A stretch of 11,155 bases of DNA from Pirellulales bacterium. GTDB lineage: Bacteria; Planctomycetota; Planctomycetia; Pirellulales; Thermoguttaceae. The DNA lies in contig JAUWHT010000260.1 in the NCBI GenBank assembly GCA_030605745.1, forward strand, positions 1-11,155. Reading direction: 5' to 3'. Position numbers and translations under genes: made by a program. Of this stretch, positions 5,832 to 11,155 are shown in pieces (position 1 is the stretch's first letter; the number at the start of each line of letters is the position of its first letter). Under the pieces are notes generated by a model, which was not told the origin of the DNA, did no database searches, and saw nothing but the letters and a program-made list of their open reading frames with translations.

Positions 5832-7363
5832 CGCATGTCCTTCACTTGTATTGTTGTTTCCAACACCTTGATCTTCAGCCGGCCTGCGACCTGGATGATC
5901 GGCAGGAAACTGCTGTAGGCCGAGGCCCCTTTGAGACTTGTGTGCGCCAGCTTCAGATGGGCCGCACCGATGCCGCCGCCGGCCAACGTGGCGTCGATGG
6001 GAATCCAACGCCCGCCGACGTAGACCTCGTTCCACGCATGGTAGCCGAACGACTGACTCCCCTGCATGTACACAAGTCCGACGGCCACACGGGCGGGAAC
6101 TCCTCGGGCGCGGCACAGCGCGGCCAGCAGTACGGCGTGCTCAGTGCAATCGCCGACCGGGTTCTCGGCCACTTCGGCGGCCGTGGCGAACGCCTGCGAA
6201 AAATCCTTCTCTTCAATCAAGCCGGTCACGTACCGCTCCAACGTCACTGCGGTTTTCCAGGGGTCTGTTTCATCGCCGGCTGCTTTCCGGGCCATGGCCA
6301 CGATCTTTGGGTTGTCGCTCTGGATGAGGTTGTTCGGCTGCTGGTCGTCGTCGGTGGGTGGATCGGCGGGTTCATCCCCGCCCCGATGGCCGCCCGGACG
6401 CAGCGAGTAAACAGTCAATTCTGCCGTGTGCGGATCGATCGACTTGATCTGCTGTGAAGGTCCGGCGACGAACACCCCGGCCGGATCACCCCCTTCGAGC
6501 CGCACCCGGTAGCGAATCCGCTTGGTCTCGTGCGGGCGAGGTATCGGGCGGTCGAGCTTGACGGCGATGTCGGTGCCCAAGTCGAACTCGCCCAGGTCCT
6601 GCTGCTGAAGCGCCAGGGCCTTGGTGGCGCGGAACGTCTCAATCTGCATGGCGTCGATGCGGGTCTTCAGCGTCTCGCCCGTCCGATCGCTCCAGACGGT
6701 TCCAGTGATGGTCTGGCCGTCGGGAAAGCGCATCACCGTGTCGATCCGCAGCAGGTTGTAGGTGCCGGTGAGTAGTTCGACCGGCTGGTAGTCCCTGGCG
6801 GTCATCTCGATGGTGGCCACCTGGTTGAACCCGACGGCCAGTGCGTGGATGGTTCGGTGTTGGCCGGGCTGCATTGGCCTGCGCAACAGGGTCTGTTCCG
6901 AGGCGTACAGCCCGCCGTACTCGGCCGACCATGGTATCGACGTGGAAGTCGTTTTGCCCCGGGTAGTCATTTTCATTTCGAGCCGGTTCCCGATCACGCG
7001 GCCGGTCGTTTGCACGGGCGTCGGCCCAAGTTGGATTTCGCTGTGGAACTCGATCAGTTTGCCGTCGGGGGTTTCGGTGCTTTTGAAGCGGATCTCCTGC
7101 TCGGTCCGCTCGCCGAAGCGTTTGACGGCCAGGTGATTGAGCCCCTCGATCTGCACGATCTTGCGGCCCGAGCGGCTCGTGTGACTGATGGTAGTGTGAC
7201 CATAGCCGACCCGGGTGCCCGCGATGGTGTAGATATTCCAGGTCTCGCGATCGGCCAGTGAACCCGCCTGCTGCGTCGTCGCAGGCGGGGCATCGGAACA
7301 ACCGACCGCCAGCAGCGAGATCAGCAAGCCGGCGAGGAATGTCGAGAACGGTGTGACGTTCAT
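5828..7363 (-). CDS. Transglutaminase-like domain lipoprotein
   Basis: A 511-residue protein with a hydrophobic leader (about 5-21) ending LLAVGC, so C22 is a plausible lipidation site (Ala at -3 is less usual than Leu). A long N-terminal region without a recognised domain, beta-rich and with few hydrophobic stretches (about 40-330), precedes an acidic/proline linker (about 328-346). The transglutaminase core follows, with the triad C406 (NPVGDCTEHA), H442 (GYHAWNEVYV) and D457 (WIPIDATL). Bacterial members of this superfamily are mostly proteases or amidases; the substrate is unknown. If lipidated, the protein faces the periplasm. AGGA lies 5 nt before ATG 7363. It is first in an operon with the adenosyltransferase, with a 4-nt overlap. 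That pairing has no obvious functional logic. Confidence 0.85.
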   Translation of the reverse strand: MNVTPFSTFLAGLLISLLAVGCSDAPPATTQQAGSLADRETWNIYTIAGTRVGYGHTTISHTSRSGRKIVQIEGLNHLAVKRFGERTEQEIRFKSTETPDGKLIEFHSEIQLGPTPVQTTGRVIGNRLEMKMTTRGKTTSTSIPWSAEYGGLYASEQTLLRRPMQPGQHRTIHALAVGFNQVATIEMTARDYQPVELLTGTYNLLRIDTVMRFPDGQTITGTVWSDRTGETLKTRIDAMQIETFRATKALALQQQDLGEFDLGTDIAVKLDRPIPRPHETKRIRYRVRLEGGDPAGVFVAGPSQQIKSIDPHTAELTVYSLRPGGHRGGDEPADPPTDDDQQPNNLIQSDNPKIVAMARKAAGDETDPWKTAVTLERYVTGLIEEKDFSQAFATAAEVAENPVGDCTEHAVLLAALCRARGVPARVAVGLVYMQGSQSFGYHAWNEVYVGGRWIPIDATLAGGGIGAAHLKLAHTSLKGASAYSSFLPIIQVAGRLKIKVLETTIQVKDMR

Positions 7364-7402
7364 TGGTTTCCTGAAGGAAGATGGTGATTTACACGTCGGG
7401 AG

Positions 7403-7510
7403 TCTACTTTACGGCTTTCAGCAAGTTTAACGTGTGAGGTTGTTTGAGGCCAGTGTATCAAAAAGTGGAAAGCTGAAAGCGGGATTGGCCCTCTACTTTC
7501 CGCTTTCAGC
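7403..7510 (+). repeat. Two degenerate copies of a 19-20 bp repeat
   Basis: TCTACTTTACGGCTTTCAGC at 7403-7422 recurs at 7492-7510 as TCTACTTTCCGCTTTCAGC, differing by one substitution and one missing base. The second copy overlaps the right arm of the 14-bp dyad, so three related CTTTCAGC/GCTGAAAG elements lie within about 110 bp. Confidence 0.6.
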
Positions 7511-7513
7511 TTT
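7469..7513. repeat. Perfect 14-bp inverted repeat
   Basis: AAAGCTGAAAGCGG at 7469-7482 is the exact reverse complement of CCGCTTTCAGCTTT at 7500-7513, with a 17-nt loop. No T-tract follows on either strand, so it is not a classical terminator for the neighbouring genes, both of which are transcribed away from it. Confidence 0.8.
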
Positions 7514-7628
7514 GACTCTGGGCACACAAACTCGCCGCAATCTGGACAGCTTTGCAAGCGCCGAGGAAGTTTTTTTCGCTGAGCGATTTTCGCGGCGTCC
7601 CGGCGGTTTTCCAGGTGGTAGACTTTTC

Positions 7629-7699
7629 GTGGACCGGCCGTGACACGAGTCAGTTGGGGCGGCAGTTGAACTGCCGCCCCAACGGGTGGACCGGCCGTG
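7629..7699. repeat. 31-bp palindrome flanked by 14-bp direct repeats
   Basis: GTGGACCGGCCGTG occurs at 7629-7642 and 7686-7699. Between them, 7653-7683 is a perfect palindrome with 15-bp arms (GTTGGGGCGGCAGTT and its reverse complement) around a single G at 7668. The direct repeats themselves contain the self-complementary CCGGCCG-type core. Similarity between the flanks continues weakly past the repeats. The arrangement looks like a small mobile palindromic element or a structured RNA rather than a promoter. Confidence 0.75.
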
Positions 7700-7920
7700 C
7701 GAGCAGTCTGCCCGAGCGGCGTTTCTCGATTCACCTCCGTCGGCAGTCGGGCATTTCGGTCCGCAGTAGTTATGGCAGGGGTGCCGATTGTTCCGTTTTT
7801 TCCGAGACCGGTCTGGTTTGCCCCGGCGAAGTGGCCCTCAGGCCGCACGCCCTGGGCAAAGCGTGACCTACTGTTTGTTAGAGAGTTCCCAGTTGCGGCT
7901 CGGTCGCCCCCAATTGCCCC

Positions 7921-7926
7921 TATAGA
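7921..7926 (+). promoter_or_regulatory. Weak candidate -10 element
   Basis: TATAGA lies 30 bp before the ATG at 7956. No -35 at a proper distance was seen, so this is tentative. Confidence 0.25.
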
Positions 7927-7955
7927 GTCGTTCGCCAAGTGAACAGAGAGCGCCG

Positions 7956-8660
7956 ATGGGCTTCCTGAAAAAATTCTTTCGCAACGTATGCCGCGAAGGC
8001 TCGATGACGCCCGGCACCGGCAGCTTCCAACACCTCGACGAGGAGGCATTGGAAGCCCACCTGGGAGTGGCACGGTATGGAAACTTCTTGCTCACCGAGG
8101 CTGTACGGCCCTCGTACGATCTTCAGGTGGTTCCCACCCAAGGCTATCGCCACGACTCGTACCACGACGAGCAGAATCATACGAGTGTGCCGGTCCTGAT
8201 GGCTGCCGTTTCCAGCGAGCACCTTTTCGAGTCGTTCATGGAACTGTTGGATCCGCTGGGCAGCGTAGTTGATGTAGTGTTGGAAACGAGCCACAATCGG
8301 GGTAGCAGTGGACATACCGACCTGTACCGCGAGCATATCGACGTGCCGGTGCTTAAGAGTGTCCTTTGGGAATACGAAGACCTGCTGCTGAACGACGGTT
8401 GCACCGGACTGGCCGTGCTCAACCCGGAACTCCCGCAGGAAATCCAGTTCGACGAACACAAACTGCTGATTGTCTACGGAGAGGATCTCGGCCGGTTCGA
8501 GGAAGTCCTCGCCCAGCGCCGCATCCGCTGCGACGATCAGTTGAAGTTCATCACCGAGGCCGAACACGTCCACTCCTCAAGCGACCACTACGCCCGGCAG
8601 TTCGACCAACTGCAAACCCGGCTGGGAATGGATTGCGCGTATTTGTGGGAGAGGGATTAG
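7956..8660 (+). CDS. Unrecognised protein, conserved-looking
   Basis: A 234-residue protein that I cannot assign to a family. It starts MGFLKKFFRNVCREG, a short basic amphipathic stretch with no signal peptide, and has no membrane segment. The body is acidic and mixed alpha/beta, with strands such as VPVLMAAVS and VVDVVLETSH and helices such as SEHLFESFMELLDPLG. It carries many His residues (for example RHDSYHDEQNH) but no recognised metal motif. The C-terminus is helical (HYARQFDQLQTRLGMDCAYLWERD). The coding pattern is convincing over the whole length, and long antisense frames over it look like shadows. An AGAGAG stretch 5 nt before ATG 7956 is a weak ribosome site. It is probably monocistronic, since the next gene is convergent. 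Expected location is the cytoplasm. Confidence 0.72.
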   Translation: MGFLKKFFRNVCREGSMTPGTGSFQHLDEEALEAHLGVARYGNFLLTEAVRPSYDLQVVPTQGYRHDSYHDEQNHTSVPVLMAAVSSEHLFESFMELLDPLGSVVDVVLETSHNRGSSGHTDLYREHIDVPVLKSVLWEYEDLLLNDGCTGLAVLNPELPQEIQFDEHKLLIVYGEDLGRFEEVLAQRRIRCDDQLKFITEAEHVHSSSDHYARQFDQLQTRLGMDCAYLWERD

Positions 8661-8676
8661 GGGAGAGAGATTAGGG
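8649..8676 (+). repeat. 14-bp tandem duplication across a stop codon
   Basis: GAGAGGGATTAGGG (8649-8662) is followed directly by GAGAGAGATTAGGG (8663-8676), one mismatch apart. The TAG stop of the 7956 gene lies in the first copy. The second copy is noncoding, so the duplication probably arose after or at the gene end by slippage. Confidence 0.65.
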
Positions 8677-8736
8677 GCGAGGGGACGAAACGCCCACCGA
8701 CTGCGTTCGGCGGGAACTCGTGGTCTTTGGCTCTAC

Positions 8737-8811
8737 AAAGCCGCGACCGGTGGTCGCGCCGATACGGCCGGCAACCAAACTACGCTGGGCGCGACCACCG
8801 GTCGCGGCTTT
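8737..8811. repeat. Perfect 24-bp inverted repeat with nested palindromes
   Basis: 8737-8760 and 8788-8811 are exact reverse complements over 24 bp, with a 27-nt loop. Each arm contains CGCGACCGGTGGTCGCG, itself a 7-bp stem around GGT, so the DNA or RNA can fold either as one long hairpin or as two small ones. It sits between two convergent genes (stops at 8660 and 8835). It could serve as a two-way terminator or RNA stabiliser, but no U-tract flanks it, so a planctomycete-type dispersed palindrome is equally likely. Confidence 0.85.
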
Positions 8812-8834
8812 ATGTGTTGGTCGACACGACAGAT

Positions 8835-10886
8835 CTACGGCTCGATCAGATACGCCCGATCGTCGAGATTGATCAGCACCGGTTCGTCGAAGACCATGTA
8901 CTGTGAGATTCTCTTGCCGTGGCGCCGGGCCAGGGCGAAGTACTGGTCGCTGAACTGCTTGACCCGCGTGGCGTTGGCCTTTTGCTCCTTTGTCACCAGC
9001 GAATCGACCCACTGGCCGCCGCGCTGGAAGAAGGTGCGGTTGCCGATGTTGCGGACGTTCCGGCGGGCGTCGCGGGCCTCTTTTTTGGCCTCTTCGGCGA
9101 AGTGAATGCCGTCCGCTCGCCCGGCGGGACCGGCGGCGAACGCTTCCAGCGCGGGTGCGGCAGCCGGTGCCTGGGCAGCCCGCTTGTACATGCCTTTCAT
9201 CGCCCGCTGGACAAAGCCACCCACACCAGACGTCCGATCCAGCGCCAGCAGCCGTCCGCCTGCCCGGCGGACGTTGGCCGCAACGTCATCTAGCTTCGTA
9301 TTCTCGTCGGCCATGAACGACGTGTAGGGGGTGAGGATGCCGTGCCGGGTGGAGAGCTTGACCAATTCCTTGACCAGCTCTTCGTTCTTGCCCTTCAGGT
9401 CCAGCTCGTCGAGAATCTCGCCCACCCGCCGGACCGCCCAAAGCTTTTCGATGAACGCATGCGTCTCGTCCTTGCTCTTCTCGACCAGCTTGGCGGGGAA
9501 GTCGAGCTTCTGCTCCTTGTCGCCCACCGAGCCTTGCACGATCACCTTGGCCGTGCCCGGCTTCTTGTAACGGCCGACTACCACCAACTGCTCGCCGGCA
9601 AACAGGTCGAACGATTCCTTCGGGTACACGCGGTTGATCGGCTCACCCTCTTCGGTCTTCACCTCGTCGAAAACGAACTCGATCTGCACACCGGTCAGCA
9701 CGGGCGATTCGATCCGCTTGTACAGCCGGCTGACGCGGTCCTCGATGTCCTCGTCGGGACGCACGTACTCGCTCTGGCCAAAGTTCTCCCGGACCAGCTT
9801 ATCCAGCAACTGGCTGTTCACGTCGTAGCCGACGCCGAAGGCGAAGATCCGTGCGTGGACCTCGTTCGACTCTTTGGCATTTTTGACGATCTTCATTTCG
9901 TTTGTCTCGCCGGCGGTTGGCAGGCCGTCGGTCAGAAACAGCACGTAGTTGGGCCGGCCGGAGTCCTGAAGCTGTCCCAGCGCCGCCTGCAACGCCCCGT
10001 CGATGTTCGTGCTACCACCAGCGTAAAGCCCTTCGACGAATCCCAGTGCGGCCTTGCGAGATTTTTCGTCGAACCGCTGCAACTCGGGCCGGAACGCCTC
10101 TACCTGGCTGTCATAGGCCACGATGTTGAACAGGTCGCCCTTGCGGAGGTTGTTGAGCACGTGTTTCAGCGCGCCGCGGGCCTGCTCGATCTTCTTGCCG
10201 CTCATGCTACCCGAGCGGTCCACCACAAATACTACCGTCTTCTTGGGCCGCTTCTGGTCCGGCGCCTCGATCTTGGGGCTGGCCAGAAGCAGGAAATAGC
10301 CGTCCTCGTCCTCCTCGGACCGGTAGCTTAGCACCCGCGTGCTGACCTTCCCCTTGCCCACGTCGTAGAACAGCCGGAAGTCGGAACTGGGTACCTCGTT
10401 CTTCCTGGTGTAGGTGATCACCGCGTGGCGGTCGTCGGGCCGCTTGATCTCGATCGAGTGCGTGGGGCTGTAGATGTTCTTGATGTCGATTCGGCTCTCG
10501 ATCGTCGCCCGAATATGCACCTTCTCCACCGCATGCGAGGTGTACTTGGCCGTGGAAAGCGGAAACAGGAAATCGGTCAGCCCCTCGTGCTTCCGGCAGA
10601 TCTGCGAGTAGCGCAGCGATACCGTCCGCTTGGCGCCTGCCGGCACCGGGAACACGCTCGTCTTGAACAGACCCGTGCCCATCCATTCCAAAAGCGCCGG
10701 GTCCCTGTTCTTGCGGACGATCTCCTCGTACAGCCTTCGGGCTTCTTTGGCGTCGAGCAGCTTGGCAGGATACTCCTTACCGTCGACCAGCAACGTCATC
10801 TGCTCGATTGCCCCGTCGTAGGGCAACGGAAACACGAACGCCACTTCCATCTGCCGGCTGCCGGTGTTCTCGAACGTCTGCGACAC
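8835..10886 (-). CDS. VIT and von Willebrand A domain protein, main reading frame (5' part displaced by a frameshift)
   Basis: This open frame encodes 683 residues of a protein that would be about 753 residues once the frame is restored to ATG 11097. It starts inside the VIT domain (VSQTFENTGSRQMEVAFVFPLP), whose body includes LYEEIVRKNRDPALLEWMG and GLFKTSVFPVPAGAKRTVSLRY (about 52-92 of this frame). A vWA domain follows with an intact MIDAS site: DRSGSMS (D223), T293 in GGSTNID and D320 in LTDGLPT. The C-terminal region is Ala/Gly-rich (about 570-590) and then charged, ending in a compact segment (FDEPVLINLDDRAYLIEP). vWA MIDAS sites bind a metal and partner proteins; inter-alpha-trypsin-inhibitor-like bacterial proteins of this type are usually secreted. 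The apparent GTG start at 10886 has no ribosome site and truncates the VIT domain, so I do not regard it as genuine. Confidence 0.85.
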   Translation of the reverse strand: MSQTFENTGSRQMEVAFVFPLPYDGAIEQMTLLVDGKEYPAKLLDAKEARRLYEEIVRKNRDPALLEWMGTGLFKTSVFPVPAGAKRTVSLRYSQICRKHEGLTDFLFPLSTAKYTSHAVEKVHIRATIESRIDIKNIYSPTHSIEIKRPDDRHAVITYTRKNEVPSSDFRLFYDVGKGKVSTRVLSYRSEEDEDGYFLLLASPKIEAPDQKRPKKTVVFVVDRSGSMSGKKIEQARGALKHVLNNLRKGDLFNIVAYDSQVEAFRPELQRFDEKSRKAALGFVEGLYAGGSTNIDGALQAALGQLQDSGRPNYVLFLTDGLPTAGETNEMKIVKNAKESNEVHARIFAFGVGYDVNSQLLDKLVRENFGQSEYVRPDEDIEDRVSRLYKRIESPVLTGVQIEFVFDEVKTEEGEPINRVYPKESFDLFAGEQLVVVGRYKKPGTAKVIVQGSVGDKEQKLDFPAKLVEKSKDETHAFIEKLWAVRRVGEILDELDLKGKNEELVKELVKLSTRHGILTPYTSFMADENTKLDDVAANVRRAGGRLLALDRTSGVGGFVQRAMKGMYKRAAQAPAAAPALEAFAAGPAGRADGIHFAEEAKKEARDARRNVRNIGNRTFFQRGGQWVDSLVTKEQKANATRVKQFSDQYFALARRHGKRISQYMVFDEPVLINLDDRAYLIEP

Positions 10887-11097
10887 CTGGACCCGGGGCC
10901 ACCTGGTCGATCAGGCGGACGTTCACGTCGAGTTCCTTGATCTTGTAGCTGACCGGCGGCGGCACCGGACGCGGAATCGGCCGCGGCAGGCGGACTTGCT
11001 GGTCCTTGGCCACTACGATCAACAGCCCTTGGGCCTGGGCAACCGCCGGGGCCAGGAACACCAAAACTGCCATCAGTCGGGTTAATTGTCGGGACAT
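10777..11097 (-). pseudogene. N-terminal frame of the VIT/vWA gene, out of frame with the rest
   Basis: The true start is ATG 11097, with AAGGAG 8 nt upstream (11106-11111). The first residues MSRQLTRLMAVLVFLAPAVAQAQG form a secretory signal peptide with probable cleavage after AQA. A Pro/Arg-rich stretch (RLPRPIPRPVPPPV, about 37-50) follows, then ELDVNVRLIDQVA, the normal opening of a VIT domain. After QVA the frame loses sense (PGPGVADVREHRQPADG) while the next frame continues properly with VQVSQTFENTG. Residues beyond about 68 of this 106-residue frame are therefore an out-of-frame artefact. Together with 8835-10886 it makes one gene. Whether this is a dead gene or a sequencing error cannot be told from one sequence. 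Confidence 0.8.
10895..10898 (-). other. Site of a single-base insertion (frameshift)
   Basis: The plus strand reads CCC then GGGG at 10892-10898. Removing one G from 10895-10898 makes the minus strand encode DQVARVQVSQTFENTG without a break, and the gene length becomes 2262 nt, an exact 754 codons. Removing one C from 10892-10894 also restores the frame but gives VAPVQ, less like the family. Confidence 0.75.
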
Positions 11098-11105
11098 GGT
11101 TGCCG

Positions 11106-11111
11106 CTCCTT
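11106..11111 (-). promoter_or_regulatory. Ribosome binding site of the VIT/vWA gene
   Basis: On the minus strand AAGGAG lies 8 nt before ATG 11097, supporting that ATG rather than the GTG at 10886 as the gene's start. No promoter can be seen in the remaining bases to the window end. Confidence 0.8.
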
Positions 11112-11155
11112 CTGTGACGGGGGAAGTGGATGTTGTGGGAGGCGTGGCCGACGGC

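Larger units (their letters stand above)
7364..7955. other. 592-bp intergenic region with repeats and no convincing gene
   Basis: This gap separates the divergent transglutaminase and 7956 genes. Open frames cross it on both strands, including a minus-strand frame spanning 7360-8073, but none has a recognisable domain, a good ribosome site, or codon use unlike a shadow frame. What it does hold is two partly similar repeats (7403-7510), a 14-bp dyad (7469-7513), and a 31-bp palindrome between 14-bp direct repeats (7629-7699). Either gene's promoter must lie here; only a weak candidate at 7921 was seen. Confidence 0.6.

Noticed and set aside
5546..6457. 303-codon plus-strand frame opposite the adenosyltransferase and transglutaminase genes
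   Set aside because: It is antisense to two genes with full catalytic motifs and looks like no protein family.
7391..7435. ACACGT ... ACGTGT 6-bp inverted repeat
   Set aside because: The arms are short and 33 bp apart, which is expected by chance.
7360..8073. 237-codon minus-strand frame over the intergenic region
   Set aside because: No recognisable domain. It runs through the dyad repeats and into the antisense of the 7956 gene, and chance frames of this size are common at this GC content.
9342..10331. 329-codon open frame on the plus strand opposite the VIT/vWA gene
   Set aside because: It lies antisense to a gene with clear VIT and vWA motifs. Its Leu/Val/His-rich composition is what the complement of a GC-rich, charged gene gives.

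Overview
The window is GC-rich bacterial chromosome. The gene content points to a planctomycete, probably of the Pirellulales type: a small toxin-antitoxin pair of a kind common there, an ALG5-like GT2 glycosyltransferase beside a GT39 enzyme, a VIT/von Willebrand A protein, and intergenic palindromes. This assignment rests on recalled family resemblance and was not searched. No rRNA, tRNA, CRISPR array, transposase or prophage gene was seen.

Layout, left to right. 1-170 (+) is the 3' end of an isocitrate dehydrogenase-like gene. 303-772 (+) is a two-gene toxin-antitoxin module with its own promoter and a 4-nt overlap. 901-2411 (-) is a coupled pair, a PAP2-family lipid phosphatase followed by an isoprenylcysteine/phospholipid-type membrane methyltransferase, joined by a GTGA overlap. 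Divergent from it, 2607-5262 (+) carries a GT39/ArnT-like membrane glycosyltransferase and a dolichyl-phosphate-glucosyltransferase-like GT2 enzyme. The two divergent units appear to share overlapping -10 elements at 2499-2506. 5277-7363 (-) is a second coupled pair, a transglutaminase-like lipoprotein followed by a PduO-type cob(I)alamin adenosyltransferase (ATGA overlap). 7364-7955 is a 592-bp spacer with no convincing gene but several dyad and direct repeats. 7956-8660 (+) is an unrecognised conserved-looking protein. A perfect 24-bp inverted repeat lies at 8737-8811 between two convergent genes. 8835-11097 (-) is a secreted VIT/vWA protein whose reading frame is broken by one extra base near 10895.

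How the genes may work together: the GT2 enzyme would charge a polyprenyl phosphate with a sugar, the GT39 enzyme would use that lipid-linked sugar on the outer face of the membrane, and a PAP2 phosphatase could recycle lipid pyrophosphate or phosphate. The shared promoter region fits this but does not prove it.

The strongest observations are the single-base frameshift in the VIT/vWA gene, the overlapping divergent promoters over the lipid-sugar genes, the unusual antitoxin of the toxin-antitoxin pair, and the intergenic palindromes. I did not find a clearly new multi-gene system. The toxin-antitoxin pair and the repeats are the nearest candidates.
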